From assembly GCF_009299485.1 (NCBI RefSeq), contig NZ_WBSO01000015.1:1-48862 (forward strand): 48,862 nucleotides of DNA, read 5' to 3'. Shown in pieces: positions 8,015 through 17,303 of the stretch. The translations under genes and the position numbers were made by a program. Source of the stretch: Bifidobacterium apri (GTDB lineage Bacteria; Actinomycetota; Actinomycetes; Actinomycetales; Bifidobacteriaceae). Under the pieces are notes generated by a model, which saw only the letters and a list, made by a program, of their open reading frames with translations, did no database searches and was not told the DNA's origin. Every line of letters begins with the position of its first letter. The stretch's first letter is position 1.

Positions 8015-8854
8015 ATGAACAATGAACCACAGGCCGCAGTAGCCGATGACGTCGCCCGCATGCCGGCGACACAGGAATCAACAGGCGTGCAGACCGTGAC
8101 GGGCCAAGCCCATACGCCGATCCTCGAACTCCGCGATGTCAGCTACGCGTACACGAAAGGCGGCAAGCGTGTGCTGCAGCATATCTCCCGCAGCTTCCTG
8201 CCGGGACGCGTCTACGCAATCACCGGACCGTCCGGCTCAGGCAAGACCACGCTGTTGTCGCTGATTTCCGGGCTGACCGTCCCCACCGAAGGACAGGTTC
8301 TGTACCAGGGCAAGGATTTGTCCAAGGAGGATCGATACCGGTATCGCAGCCATGATATCGGCGTGATCTTCCAAAGTTTCAACCTGTTGCCGCAACTGAC
8401 CGTCGCCGAGAACATCATGCTTTCGCTTGGCGCGTCCGGCAAGCGCTTCGATGAGCCGAAACGTCAGATTGCGCGGCGCATGTTGACGCAAGTGCATTTG
8501 CCTGAGGATTACGCCAACGAGCGGATTCTGCATTTGAGCGGCGGCGAACAGCAGCGGGTCGCGATCGCGCGGGCGCTGAGCTACGACCCGCAAATCGTCG
8601 TGGCGGATGAGCCGACCGGCAATCTCGACATGGGTACGCAGGAGGACATCATGGATATCTTTTGTGCTTTGGCCCATGATGATGGCAGATGCGTGATCAT
8701 CGTCACCCACAGCCCACAGGTCGCGCAAGCTTCCGACGAGGTGTTCGAACTGGCGCCATTGCGGCGGACGACTCGCCAACGCCCGTCTGCTGTGCGTTCG
8801 GCGTCTGCGGGTTCAGGGGTGCGTTCGGCAAGACAGCGCCCAGCCGCCCAGTAA
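8015..8854 (+). CDS. ABC transporter ATP-binding protein (MacB/LolD-type)
   Basis: 279 aa. ATG 8015 has GGAG about 8 nt upstream. Walker A GPSGSGKTT is near residue 75, Q-loop VIFQSFNLLPQLT near 123, signature LSGGEQQRVAIARAL near 178, Walker B IVVADEPTGNLD near 198 and the H-loop VTHSP near 232. The FNLLPQLTVAEN motif is typical of the MacB/LolD/DevA ATPases that pair with FtsX-like permeases, here the gene 150 bp upstream. The first 35 residues are an extra polar extension, and the last 35 are Arg/Ser-rich low complexity with no family match. Confidence 0.93.
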   Translation: MNNEPQAAVADDVARMPATQESTGVQTVTGQAHTPILELRDVSYAYTKGGKRVLQHISRSFLPGRVYAITGPSGSGKTTLLSLISGLTVPTEGQVLYQGKDLSKEDRYRYRSHDIGVIFQSFNLLPQLTVAENIMLSLGASGKRFDEPKRQIARRMLTQVHLPEDYANERILHLSGGEQQRVAIARALSYDPQIVVADEPTGNLDMGTQEDIMDIFCALAHDDGRCVIIVTHSPQVAQASDEVFELAPLRRTTRQRPSAVRSASAGSGVRSARQRPAAQ

Positions 8855-9130
8855 CCCATTGTCCCTATATACAAACTGGTTACGCCTACGCCCTGTCTCT
8901 CGCTCGGGCGGAACACAGGCCTTCCCTTATGCAAACTGGTTACGCATAGGTCTTGCCCAGCGTAGCCAGTTTGTATGGAGGGTGCGTCTGATGCTGCATT
9001 GCTGTCCCGCTGGTTGCGCCGGCAGTAGACCCTTGCCTTCCCCTTTTACAAACTGGTTACGCCTAGGTCGCGCTCAGCGTAGCCAGTTTGTATGGAGGGA
9101 GGCGCACGGCGTGTGAGCGGATTCTCGCAC

Positions 9131-9187
9131 GCCACGTCAGGTAGCCGCCGCCACGTCAGGTAGCCGCCGCACCCCGGTAGCCGCCGC
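9131..9187. repeat. 19-bp tandem repeat before the rRNA methyltransferase gene
   Basis: GCCACGTCAGGTAGCCGCC is repeated exactly (9131-9149 and 9150-9168), followed by a partial third copy. It lies just upstream of the probable promoter of the gene at 9205. Confidence 0.8.
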
Positions 9188-9191
9188 CGCG

Positions 9192-9197
9192 TACAGT
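9192..9197 (+). promoter_or_regulatory. Probable leaderless -10 element for the SpoU methyltransferase gene
   Basis: TACAGT ends 7 nt before ATG 9205 and no Shine-Dalgarno sequence is present, as for the genes at 5885 (minus) and 42816. Confidence 0.5.
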
Positions 9198-9204
9198 TGG
9201 CAGT

Positions 9205-10113
9205 ATGCCGATGAACAATGAGATATTGAGCAATCCCCACGCCGATCGCGTGCGCAAGATCGCCGGTTTGGAGTCCAAGTCGCAACGCGAACGTTCCGGA
9301 CGGTTCCTCATCGAAGGACCGCAATCCGTGCGCGAAGCGATTCGCTGGCGTCCCGACGTCATCACCGACCTGTACGTGCAGATGAGCGGAGACGATCCGC
9401 AGCCGGCGAACCAGACCATCGCCGAGATCTACCGTGAAGCGCTCGATAATCCGCGTGCAGGCCAGCAGGGCGGGCTGTACATCCACGGTGCCACAGCCCA
9501 AGTGATGCACCAGATCAGCAGCGATTGCCAAGGCATCGCCGCAGTCGGTCTCACCCAGCGCATGCACGACGACCCCGATGACATCGACTGGTCCGATCAT
9601 CCGATGGTCGCCGCATTCTGGCAGGTGCGCGATCCCGGCAATGCCGGTACCGTGATTCGTGCGGCGGACGCCGCGGGGTGCGACGCTGTGGTGTTCGTTG
9701 ATGACAGCGTCGATCGATTCAATCCGAAAGTCGTCCGCGCCACCGCAGGATCGCTGTTCCATGTGCCGGTCCTGACCATGACCACCCAGGATTTCCTTGG
9801 TTGGTGCGCTGGCGAGCACAGCACATTGGTCGCCGCCGACGTACATGGCACGCCGGATCGGGCCCCCGAACAGCTGCCGGGTCTGCTCGGCGAACGCGGC
9901 CACATGCTGGAACACGAACTGCAGGACTCCAGCCGTCCGCTTACCGTGCTGTTCGGCAATGAGGCGCGCGGTCTTCCGGCGGGACTGGTCGAGCAAGCGG
10001 ACCGTGTCGTTGCCATTCCGATTTACGGCAAGGCCGAATCGTTGAATCTGGCGACCAGTGCGGCGGTCATGCTCATGAGTCTGGCTATGTCGAGTCATAT
10101 TGGGAAAATGTGA
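9205..10113 (+). CDS. TrmH/SpoU-family RNA 2'-O-ribose methyltransferase
   Basis: 302 aa. The N-terminal part (FLIEGPQSVREAI) is the SpoU substrate-binding domain, followed by the SPOUT knot. Motif 1 DPGNAGTVIRAADAAGCDAV is near residue 143, motif 2 LFGNEARGLP near 250 and motif 3 IPIYGKAESLNLATSAAV near 271. These bind S-adenosylmethionine and methylate a ribose 2'-OH, most often in 23S rRNA; the exact nucleotide cannot be read from sequence. In actinobacteria such a gene commonly precedes pheST, as here (57-bp gap), so co-transcription with pheS is likely. A TsnR-like thiostrepton-resistance role is possible but not supported by context. Confidence 0.93.
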   Translation: MPMNNEILSNPHADRVRKIAGLESKSQRERSGRFLIEGPQSVREAIRWRPDVITDLYVQMSGDDPQPANQTIAEIYREALDNPRAGQQGGLYIHGATAQVMHQISSDCQGIAAVGLTQRMHDDPDDIDWSDHPMVAAFWQVRDPGNAGTVIRAADAAGCDAVVFVDDSVDRFNPKVVRATAGSLFHVPVLTMTTQDFLGWCAGEHSTLVAADVHGTPDRAPEQLPGLLGERGHMLEHELQDSSRPLTVLFGNEARGLPAGLVEQADRVVAIPIYGKAESLNLATSAAVMLMSLAMSSHIGKM

Positions 10114-10170
10114 AGACGGTACAACGGCTTGAGCAAGAGCGACGTTTCACTGAAATAAGAAAGGGTACTC

Positions 10171-11238
10171 GTGGCACAGAGCGCGGTATTCGATGCACAG
10201 GCGGTGACCGCAGCGGTCAACGAAGGCATCGGGAAGATCGAAAAAGCCTCCAGCTCGGAGGAATTGAAAGCCATTAAAACCCAGTATGCGGGTGCGGAAT
10301 CGGCAATGACGCAAGCGAGCAAGGCCATTGGCTCGCTCCCCGCCGACCAGAAGAAGGAAGCCGGCAAGCTGATGGGCAAGCTGCGCGCCGATTTCGGGCG
10401 TGCATTCGGCGCCAAGCAGCAGCAGATCAAGGCTGAAGAAGAGCAACGTGCCCTCGCAGCCGAAACGGTCGACATGACGTTGCCGGTTCGGCGTAAGCCC
10501 TTGGGCGCACGTCATCCGCTGCCCAGGCTTATGGAAGATGTCGAGGATTTCTTCATTTCCATGGGGTGGCAGATTTCTGCAGGACCTGAAGTGGAAACCG
10601 AATGGTATGACTTTGACGCATTGAATTTCGGCCCGGACCATCCTGCTCGCCAAATGCAGGACACCTTCTATGTCAAAGGCAATCAGGCCAAGGATGCTGC
10701 GGGCTTCGTCGGCTCCAACATGGTGTTGCGTACGCAGACTTCCTCCGACCAGGTGCGCGCGCTGCTTACCCGCGGGGTTCCGCTGTATATCGCGTCCCCG
10801 GGCCGTGTGTTCCGCACGGACGAGCTCGACGCCACCCACACCCCGGTGTTCCACCAGTGCGAGGCGCTTGCGGTGGACAAGCATCTGACCATGGCCGATC
10901 TCAAGGGCGTGCTGGACAAGCTTGCCGTCGCCATGTTCGGCCCCGAGGCCAAGACCCGTCTGCGTCCGAGCTACTTCCCGTTCACTGAGCCGAGCGCCGA
11001 GCTTGACCTGTGGTTCCCTGACAAGAAGGGCGGCGCCGGCTGGCTCGAATGGGGCGGCTGCGGCATGGTCAACCCGAACGTGCTCAAGTCCGCGGGGCTT
11101 GACCCGGAGGTCTACACCGGCTTCGCGTTCGGCGTCGGCATGGAGCGTACGCTTCTGCTGCGCCACGACATCAACGACATGCACGACCTCGTCGAAGGTG
11201 ACGTGCGCTTCAGCGAACAGTTTGTGATGGGGGAGTGA
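10171..11238 (+). CDS. pheS: Phenylalanine--tRNA ligase alpha subunit
   Basis: 355 aa, normal length. GTG start at 10171 follows AAGAAAGGG. The N-terminal coiled-coil arm (about 1-95) binds tRNA-Phe. The class II catalytic core follows, with motif 2 RVFRTDELDATHTPVFHQCE near residue 210 and motif 3 FGVGMERTLLLRHDI near 323. It attaches Phe to tRNA-Phe as an alpha2-beta2 enzyme with PheT, which begins 7 nt downstream. The leader shows no T-box or attenuator; only a short linker separates it from the methyltransferase gene. Confidence 0.98.
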   Translation: MAQSAVFDAQAVTAAVNEGIGKIEKASSSEELKAIKTQYAGAESAMTQASKAIGSLPADQKKEAGKLMGKLRADFGRAFGAKQQQIKAEEEQRALAAETVDMTLPVRRKPLGARHPLPRLMEDVEDFFISMGWQISAGPEVETEWYDFDALNFGPDHPARQMQDTFYVKGNQAKDAAGFVGSNMVLRTQTSSDQVRALLTRGVPLYIASPGRVFRTDELDATHTPVFHQCEALAVDKHLTMADLKGVLDKLAVAMFGPEAKTRLRPSYFPFTEPSAELDLWFPDKKGGAGWLEWGGCGMVNPNVLKSAGLDPEVYTGFAFGVGMERTLLLRHDINDMHDLVEGDVRFSEQFVMGE

Positions 11239-11245
11239 TTGACCC

Positions 11246-13858
11246 ATGCCTATGGTTGATATTGACTGGCTCAAGGAACACGTCGAGGTTCCCCAGGGCC
11301 TGACCTACGAACAGCTTGCCAAGGACCTTGTCAAGGTCGGTCTCGAAGAGGAACAGATTCATGCTTCCCAGGTGACCGGTCCGATTGTGGTCGGCTATGT
11401 GGTGGATGCCACGCCGGAACCGCAGAAGAACGGCAAGACCATCAACTGGTGCCATGTGGATGTCGGCGACAAATACAATGCCGTTGACGAGAACGGCAAC
11501 AAGGTGCCGCGCGGCATCGTGTGCGGAGCGCCGAATATGGCCGCCGGCGAGAAGGTTGTCGTCACGCTGCCGGGAGCTGTGCTGCCCGGTGATTTCCGTA
11601 TAGAACCGCGCAAGACCTACGGGCATATGTCCGACGGCATGTGCGCTTCCGAACGCGAACTCGGACTCGGCGACAACCATGACGGCATCATCCTGCTGCG
11701 CAACTACGGCTTCACGCCTGACGAGTATGAGGCGCTCAAGCCCGGCGACGACGCGATGCACCTGCTGCATCTTGACCAGCCGATCCTCGAGATCAACATC
11801 ACCCCGGATCGCGGGTACACGCTTTCCTACCGCGGTGTGGCGCGCGAATACCATCATTCCACCGGTGCGAAGTTCACCGATCCGGTGATTGAGCTCAACG
11901 AGAAGGCGCCGGATCTGACCGCTGTGGCGGCTGGCACCCCGTCCGACATCGAAGTGTCCATCGAAGATGACAACCCGATTCACGGTGTCCCCGGTTGCGA
12001 CCGCTATTATGCTCGTGCGGTGCGCAATTTCGACCCGTCCTCGCATACGCCGAACTGGATGCGTCGCCGTCTGATACGTTCGGGCATGCGGTCCATTTCG
12101 CTCGCTGTGGACGTCACCAACTACGTGATGCTTGACTTGGGCCAGCCGATGCACGCCTACGATTTGGACAAGATCGAAGGCCCGATCGTTGTGCGCCGCG
12201 CCAAGGCGGGCGAGAAGCTCACCACGCTCGACGGCAAGGACCATGACCTGAGCCCGGAGGACCTGCTGATTACGGATTCGCCGAACGGCCAGCACGGTTC
12301 ACGCATCCTCGGCATCGCCGGCGTGATGGGCGGCCTGTATGGCGAAGTGACCGCCGAAACGAAGAACGTGCTGCTGGAATCCGCGCATTTCGACCAGGTC
12401 ACCATCGCGCGTTCTGCCCGTCGCCACAAGATTCCTTCCGAGGCGTCGAAGCGTTTCGAACGCGGCGTGGACTTCGCATTGCAGCCGGCAGCCGCGCAGA
12501 TGGCAGCCGAACTGATGACCAAGTACGGCAACGGTGAGCCGTCTGAGCATCCTACCGACGTGAACAACACGCCTGCGCGTCGTCGTCCTATCCACTTCAA
12601 GGCCGACGAGGTTCGTCGCGTCGCAGGCCTTGATACTCCGGTCAACAAGATCAGCGATATCCTCACCGATATCGGCTGCATGGTCGCCGGCGGCGGCAAT
12701 GGCGAATTCTCCGTCACCCCGCCGACGTGGCGTCCTGATTTGAACGAGCCGTGCGATTTGGTCGAGGAAGTCGCCCGTCTGGTCGGCTACGACCAAATTC
12801 CGACCACCGTGCCGCCGGCCCCCGTATCCGGTGCTGTCGGCCTGACCCCTGACCAGCGTCATCGCCGTGAGGTGGCCAACGAGCTCGCCGAATACGGTAT
12901 GGTCGAGACGCTGAGCTACCCGTTCGTCGGCGACGCCGACTACAAGGCGTTCTCCTATGACGCCGACGCGGTCAAGCCCGTCAGCGTGGAAATCGCGAAC
13001 CCGCTCGCCGGAGACCGTCCGTTCCTGCGCCGCGAAGTCCTGCCGACCCTGGCTCACACCGTGCAGCGCAATCTGCGTCGCGGCATTGAGGACGTCAGCC
13101 TGTATGAAATCGGGCATGTGTACCTGTGGGATCCGAACGCCCCCGCCATCCCGGCGCTCCCCGGCGGCGTCAAGCCGACCGACGAACAACTCAAGGCGTT
13201 GGACGCAGGTCTGCCGGACCAGCCGCTTCACGTGGCTGGCATCCTTGCCGGCAAGGCTGAGGAAACCGGCTGGCTGGGCGTGCATCGTGACGTCGATTGG
13301 TCTGACGCGGTTGAGGCTGTGCAGCGGATCAGCGACCGTCTGGGCGCGCATCTGACGTTGTCGCAGCCGGCGGCCGCCGATGTTCCTGCGCAATGGCATC
13401 CGGGCCGCGCCGCCAAGGTGATGGCCGGTGAAACCGAGGTTGGCATGGTCGGCGAGCTGCATCCGCACGTCAACGATGCGCTCGAATTCCCGGCGCATAC
13501 CGCCGCTTTCGAGCTCAATCTGACCGCGCTGTTCGGCACACTTGATGGCAAGCCCGTGCAAGCCAAGCCGATTTCAACCTTCCCGCCGGTCAAGCAGGAC
13601 CTTGCGTTCACCGTCCCTGATACGGTGAGCGCCGCTCAGCTTGAAGCTGCGATCCGCAAGGCGGCAGGCAACCAGCTTGAATCCATTGAACTGTTCGACG
13701 TGTTCACCGGCGATCAGCTCGGTGAAGGCAAGAAGTCGCTCGCGTTCTCGGTGGTCTTCCGTTCTACGGACAAGACGTTCGACTCGCAGGACAGCGTCAC
13801 GGTTCGTAAGGCCGTCACCGACGCCGCCGCTGAGCTTGGCGCGCAATTGCGTGCATAA
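11246..13858 (+). CDS. pheT: Phenylalanine--tRNA ligase beta subunit
   Basis: 870 aa, full length for the bacterial type. The N-terminal EMAP/OB-fold tRNA-binding domain (about 40-165, with RGIVCGAPNMAAGEKV) is followed by the B3/B4 editing domain, the B5 domain, a pseudo-catalytic core, and the C-terminal ferredoxin-fold anticodon-binding domain (about 770-870, starting ISTFPPVKQDLAF). It recognises tRNA-Phe and edits mischarged Tyr. ATG 11246 follows GGGGGAGTG at the pheS stop, so translation is probably coupled. Confidence 0.98.
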   Translation: MPMVDIDWLKEHVEVPQGLTYEQLAKDLVKVGLEEEQIHASQVTGPIVVGYVVDATPEPQKNGKTINWCHVDVGDKYNAVDENGNKVPRGIVCGAPNMAAGEKVVVTLPGAVLPGDFRIEPRKTYGHMSDGMCASERELGLGDNHDGIILLRNYGFTPDEYEALKPGDDAMHLLHLDQPILEINITPDRGYTLSYRGVAREYHHSTGAKFTDPVIELNEKAPDLTAVAAGTPSDIEVSIEDDNPIHGVPGCDRYYARAVRNFDPSSHTPNWMRRRLIRSGMRSISLAVDVTNYVMLDLGQPMHAYDLDKIEGPIVVRRAKAGEKLTTLDGKDHDLSPEDLLITDSPNGQHGSRILGIAGVMGGLYGEVTAETKNVLLESAHFDQVTIARSARRHKIPSEASKRFERGVDFALQPAAAQMAAELMTKYGNGEPSEHPTDVNNTPARRRPIHFKADEVRRVAGLDTPVNKISDILTDIGCMVAGGGNGEFSVTPPTWRPDLNEPCDLVEEVARLVGYDQIPTTVPPAPVSGAVGLTPDQRHRREVANELAEYGMVETLSYPFVGDADYKAFSYDADAVKPVSVEIANPLAGDRPFLRREVLPTLAHTVQRNLRRGIEDVSLYEIGHVYLWDPNAPAIPALPGGVKPTDEQLKALDAGLPDQPLHVAGILAGKAEETGWLGVHRDVDWSDAVEAVQRISDRLGAHLTLSQPAAADVPAQWHPGRAAKVMAGETEVGMVGELHPHVNDALEFPAHTAAFELNLTALFGTLDGKPVQAKPISTFPPVKQDLAFTVPDTVSAAQLEAAIRKAAGNQLESIELFDVFTGDQLGEGKKSLAFSVVFRSTDKTFDSQDSVTVRKAVTDAAAELGAQLRA

Positions 13859-13890
13859 TCGGCGGTTACGCTGACAAGGGTGCTATCGTG

Positions 13891-13957
13891 GTGTGCGCAA
13901 GCGGCGCACACCCGGAAGCCCGTTGACTTCTGCCGGCTCCCGGTTTGGGTGCCGGCA
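13891..13957 (+). terminator. Two hairpins after pheT, possible terminator
   Basis: The first hairpin has stem GTGTGCGC (13891-13898) with GCGCACAC (13904-13911). The second has TGCCGGC (13931-13937) with GCCGGCA (13951-13957). Neither has a T-tract, so termination is tentative. Confidence 0.4.
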
Positions 13958-14053
13958 GTCGTGTATATGGCTGACAGGCTGTTCAGCCGGCAGATGGCTT
14001 GCCGGACAACGGCAACCGCGGTGCACGGCATCGCGAGACAACGAGGAGGAACC

Positions 14054-14821
14054 ATGAGCGAAGCCGATCGTCCCGGACAGACGGCCCCCCAAACGCAGCA
14101 GACAACGGGCGGATATGCCGAATCTGCGCGGACAGGCCAGTCCGGGGCACCTGAATACGGCGCCATGCGCAGTCAGTTCCCCGCCGATTACAATCCGTAC
14201 CCGTTCGGTCGCGACGATGACAGCAATCGCAACAAGCGTCAGGCTGCCGATGCTTCGCCTTCAGAGCAGCAGGTCGGCAATCCCCAAACGGCTATGCCGT
14301 GGGCGGACGGACCGCAGCAGGGGCAATGGCCGGGCAATACCCAACCGCAATACCCGTCGAACCAATACCAGCAGCCCGGGCAGAATCCAAACCAGCCATA
14401 TGGCCAGTATCCGTATGGGCCGCAAGGCGCGTGGCCGCAACAAGTCGGGAACGGAACGCCGCTGCCCGGTCAGCCTGGTTATCAGCCGCGGTATTTCAAC
14501 GGCATTGATGTCAATGATCCGTCTTCCAATCCGCTGTATGGACGCTGGGACAGTTCCGCGATCGTCTCGTTCGTCTTCGCGCTGATGGGGTTGCCTATTC
14601 TTCCCGCGATTCTTGGAGCCGTGTCGATTTGGCGTGACAAGACGTTCCATATGAAAGGCCGGGGTTTCGCCATCGCAGCGGTTGTTATCGATGTGCTGAT
14701 CACGGTGGCGTGGGTGTGGATGCTGGTCAATGGCGTCACTTCTGCCGATGTGTATCAGATGATCGGTAACCAGCTGTATGGCGGGGGCGCGGGCAGCGGA
14801 ACGGATTCGCTGAGCGCCTGA
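14054..14821 (+). CDS. DUF4190-like membrane protein with Pro/Gln-rich N-terminus
   Basis: 255 aa from ATG 14054, chosen because GAGGAGG lies 4 nt upstream. Residues 1-160 are disordered, rich in Pro, Gln, Asn, Tyr and Gly (QQPGQNPNQPYGQYPYGPQG). Two membrane helices follow (about 173-195 and 205-230). The sequence SSAIVSFVFALMG ... GRGFAIAAVVIDVL is typical of DUF4190, a family of small actinobacterial membrane proteins of unknown function. The Pro-rich part probably faces the cytoplasm and may be a protein-interaction tail. It is monocistronic between pheT and the arg promoter. Confidence 0.85.
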   Translation: MSEADRPGQTAPQTQQTTGGYAESARTGQSGAPEYGAMRSQFPADYNPYPFGRDDDSNRNKRQAADASPSEQQVGNPQTAMPWADGPQQGQWPGNTQPQYPSNQYQQPGQNPNQPYGQYPYGPQGAWPQQVGNGTPLPGQPGYQPRYFNGIDVNDPSSNPLYGRWDSSAIVSFVFALMGLPILPAILGAVSIWRDKTFHMKGRGFAIAAVVIDVLITVAWVWMLVNGVTSADVYQMIGNQLYGGGAGSGTDSLSA

Positions 14822-14872
14822 TCTGGCAGGCGGGGGTTCTGCGTCTGGTTGTCGGTTGATGCGACACACCCC

Positions 14873-14930
14873 ATGCATAGTTATGCATACTTCTGTATAG
14901 GTATGCTATACTGGCTGTATCGAATATGCA
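14873..14930 (+). promoter_or_regulatory. ArgR operator and promoter of argC
   Basis: An AT-rich palindrome TGCATAGTTATGCATA at 14873-14888 is followed by TATACT (14907-14912), a good -10. A weaker half-site with TATGCA lies near 14925. The first palindrome differs at only two positions from that at 22234 before argG. Paired palindromes overlapping the promoter are the usual ARG-box arrangement for the ArgR hexamer (encoded at 20669), which represses when arginine is bound. Confidence 0.8.
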
Positions 14931-14957
14931 GCCATCATGCATGGGAAGTGATGTGAT

Positions 14958-16052
14958 ATGGCAAAATACACCGTCGCGGTGGCGGGAGCCACCGGATATG
15001 CAGGCGGGGAGGCGTTACGCATTCTGGCGTCGCACCCCGATTTCGAGGTGACCTGCGTCGCAGGCCATTCTTCGGTGGGCGACCGACTGGGAAAACACAT
15101 GCCGCATATCCCGCAACTCGCGGATTTGACGGTGCAGGACACCACTCCTGAAGTGCTCAATGGGCACGATGTCATCGTGCTTGCCTTGCCGCACGGCGCA
15201 TCCGGGGCTCTGGCCGCCAAACTCGACCCGCAGTCCATCGTCGTGGATTTGGGCGCGGACCACCGTCTCGAGGAACGCGACGCGTGGGACGCCTTCTACG
15301 GCGGCGACTTCTATGATCATTGGACATACGGGATGCCTGAACTCATCACCGGCAAAACCGCCGACGGCGCGTATACCCGTCAGCGTGCGGCATTGCCCGG
15401 CGTCAAACGCATCGCAGGGCCTGGGTGCAATGTCACGGCGACCACCTTCGCATTGCAGCCGGGCATCGCTGAAGGGCTCGTCGAACGCACCGGTATCGTC
15501 GCAGACCTTGCCGTCGGCTATTCGGGCGCGGGCAAGAATCTCAAGCGGACGAACCTGCTTGCCGCCGAGGCGTTCGGCTCCGCGTTGCCCTATGGAGTGG
15601 GCGGCACGCATCGGCACATCCCCGAAATTCTGCAGAACTTCGCTCATGCCGCCGGTTTGCAAGCGGCACAGGCATCACAGTTCTCGATGGCATTCACCCC
15701 GGTGCTTGTTCCGATGGCCCGCGGTATTCTCGCCACGGTCAGCGCGCCGATGACCGAAGCCGCCCGGGACTTGAGCGACGACCAGCTGCATGCGGTCTGG
15801 GAACAGGCATACGCCGGTCAGGACTTCATCACCGTACTGCCGCAGGGCGTCCTGCCGGCCACGGGCAACGTTGTCGGCTCGAACGCCGCGCATGTCCAGG
15901 TCGTCGCCGACCGGCACGCAGGCAGGATCATCGCCTTCGCCGCAATTGACAACCTCAACAGGGGGACCGCCGGCCAGGCGGTCGAATCGCTGAACATCGC
16001 CTTGGGGCTTCCCGAGGATCAAGGTCTGACCAAGATTGGAGTGGCACCATGA
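14958..16052 (+). CDS. argC: N-acetyl-gamma-glutamyl-phosphate reductase
   Basis: 364 aa. It reduces N-acetylglutamyl phosphate to the semialdehyde with NADPH, the third step of arginine synthesis. The N-terminal Rossmann motif VAGATGYAGGEALRIL is at about residues 7-22, and the catalytic Cys is in GPGCNVTATTF near residue 157, with the following LAVGYSGAG block. First gene of the argCJBDFR unit, directly behind the ArgR operator. Its stop overlaps argJ by 4 bp. Confidence 0.98.
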   Translation: MAKYTVAVAGATGYAGGEALRILASHPDFEVTCVAGHSSVGDRLGKHMPHIPQLADLTVQDTTPEVLNGHDVIVLALPHGASGALAAKLDPQSIVVDLGADHRLEERDAWDAFYGGDFYDHWTYGMPELITGKTADGAYTRQRAALPGVKRIAGPGCNVTATTFALQPGIAEGLVERTGIVADLAVGYSGAGKNLKRTNLLAAEAFGSALPYGVGGTHRHIPEILQNFAHAAGLQAAQASQFSMAFTPVLVPMARGILATVSAPMTEAARDLSDDQLHAVWEQAYAGQDFITVLPQGVLPATGNVVGSNAAHVQVVADRHAGRIIAFAAIDNLNRGTAGQAVESLNIALGLPEDQGLTKIGVAP

Positions 16053-17218
16053 GTGTAACGTTCGCACAAGGATTCTCGGCCTCCGGAGTCGCCGCAGGCA
16101 TCTCCGCGAAAGCCGGCAAGCTCGACCTCGCCTTCGTAGTCAATAACGGCCCGATCGACGCGGCTGCAGGCGTATTCACCTCCAACCGGTTCTGCGCGGC
16201 GCCTGTGCAATGGTCACGAAAAGCGGTGGCGGACGGTCATCTCAAGGCCGTAGTGCTCAATTCCGGTGGGGCGAACGCCTGCACCGGACAGCCCGGTTTC
16301 GAACAATCCCAAGCCACCGCCCATGAGGCGGCAGGATTGCTCGGCGTCGAAGACAGCAAGGTCGCAGTATGCTCAACCGGTTTGATCGGAGAACTGCTGC
16401 CGCTCGACCACGTGCTTGCCGGCGTTCGCAACGCCTTCGCCGGTCTTGATTCGGGGGAACAGGCAGGCTCCGATGCCGCGCACGCCATCATGACTACCGA
16501 CACCAAACCGAAAACCGTCGCGCTTGAAGGCACAGGATACCGCATCGGCGGCATGGTCAAAGGGTCAGGCATGATCGCCCCGCAGCTGGCGACCATGCTG
16601 TGCGTCATCACCACCGACGCCGTCGTCACGCCAGGCGCCATGCAAGCGGCATTGTCCGCAGGCACATCGACGACCTTCAACCGCATCGACACCGACGGGT
16701 GCATGTCCACCAACGACACTGTGCTGTTGCTCGCATCGGGCGCTTCGGGGGTCGAGCCGGATCCGGACGAGTTCAACGACCTCGTTCGCCAAGCCTGCGC
16801 ATCCCTCGCCCGCCAGATCGTGGGCGACGGTGAAGGCGCCAGCCACGACATTCGTATCAGCGTTCACGGGGCGACCAGTGAGGACGCGGCCCTCGCTTGC
16901 GGCCGCGCCATCGCAGCCTCCAACCTGTTCAAATGCGCGGTCAGCGGCAACGACCCCAACTGGGGGCGTATCCTCAGCTCGCTCGGCACGGTTCCTCCGG
17001 ATGTCGCCCCCTTCGACCCGACGCATGTAGACGTCGACGTCAACGGCGTGCGCATCTGCAAGGGCGGCGGCACCGGGCGCGACCGTTCCGAAGTCGACAT
17101 GACGCCACGAGAAGTCGGCGTGGACGTATACCTCAACGCTGGAGACGCCGAAGCAACCGTGTGGACCGACGATCTCACCCACGAATACGTGCACATCAAC
17201 GCCGATTACGAAAGCTGA
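16049..17218 (+). CDS. argJ: Bifunctional ornithine acetyltransferase / N-acetylglutamate synthase
   Basis: 389 aa, usual length. It transfers acetyl from N-acetylornithine to glutamate, recycling the acetyl group. The precursor self-cleaves at an Ala-Thr bond seen here in [14 protein letters not shown] near residue 181, and the new N-terminal Thr is the nucleophile. Presence of ArgJ and absence of argE or argA in the cluster indicate the cyclic pathway. Whether it also makes N-acetylglutamate from acetyl-CoA cannot be decided from sequence. Confidence 0.97.
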   Translation: MSVTFAQGFSASGVAAGISAKAGKLDLAFVVNNGPIDAAAGVFTSNRFCAAPVQWSRKAVADGHLKAVVLNSGGANACTGQPGFEQSQATAHEAAGLLGVEDSKVAVCSTGLIGELLPLDHVLAGVRNAFAGLDSGEQAGSDAAHAIMTTDTKPKTVALEGTGYRIGGMVKGSGMIAPQLATMLCVITTDAVVTPGAMQAALSAGTSTTFNRIDTDGCMSTNDTVLLLASGASGVEPDPDEFNDLVRQACASLARQIVGDGEGASHDIRISVHGATSEDAALACGRAIAASNLFKCAVSGNDPNWGRILSSLGTVPPDVAPFDPTHVDVDVNGVRICKGGGTGRDRSEVDMTPREVGVDVYLNAGDAEATVWTDDLTHEYVHINADYES

Positions 17219-17303
17219 TCCGCAAAGGTCGCTGCGCGGAGTATACCGGGTATGGCATATCAGGCGCGTCGCATCAGACGAATGGAAATACAGAAAGAAC
17301 GGC

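Larger units (their letters stand above)
8855..9204. repeat. Gene-free stretch with a cluster of palindromic intergenic repeats
   Basis: ACAAACTGGTTACGC-type sequences occur at 8871, 8931 (first base changed) and 9048. Inverted partners GCGTAGCCAGTTTGT occur at 8960 and 9077. The second and third copies pair with the inverted copies to give two hairpins (8931-8974 and 9048-9091) with a 15-bp stem and a 14-nt loop, 117 bp apart. The only stem difference is a T/G, which still pairs in RNA. The first copy is an orphan half. Similarity extends outward into CCCT...ATA and TATGGAGGG. This is the organisation of REP/MITE-like elements. It also sits after the ABC ATPase stop and could terminate transcription. 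No credible gene lies here. Confidence 0.85.

Noticed and set aside
10114..10170. T-box or attenuator before pheS
   Set aside because: The 57-bp gap is too short and shows no hairpin or specifier structure.
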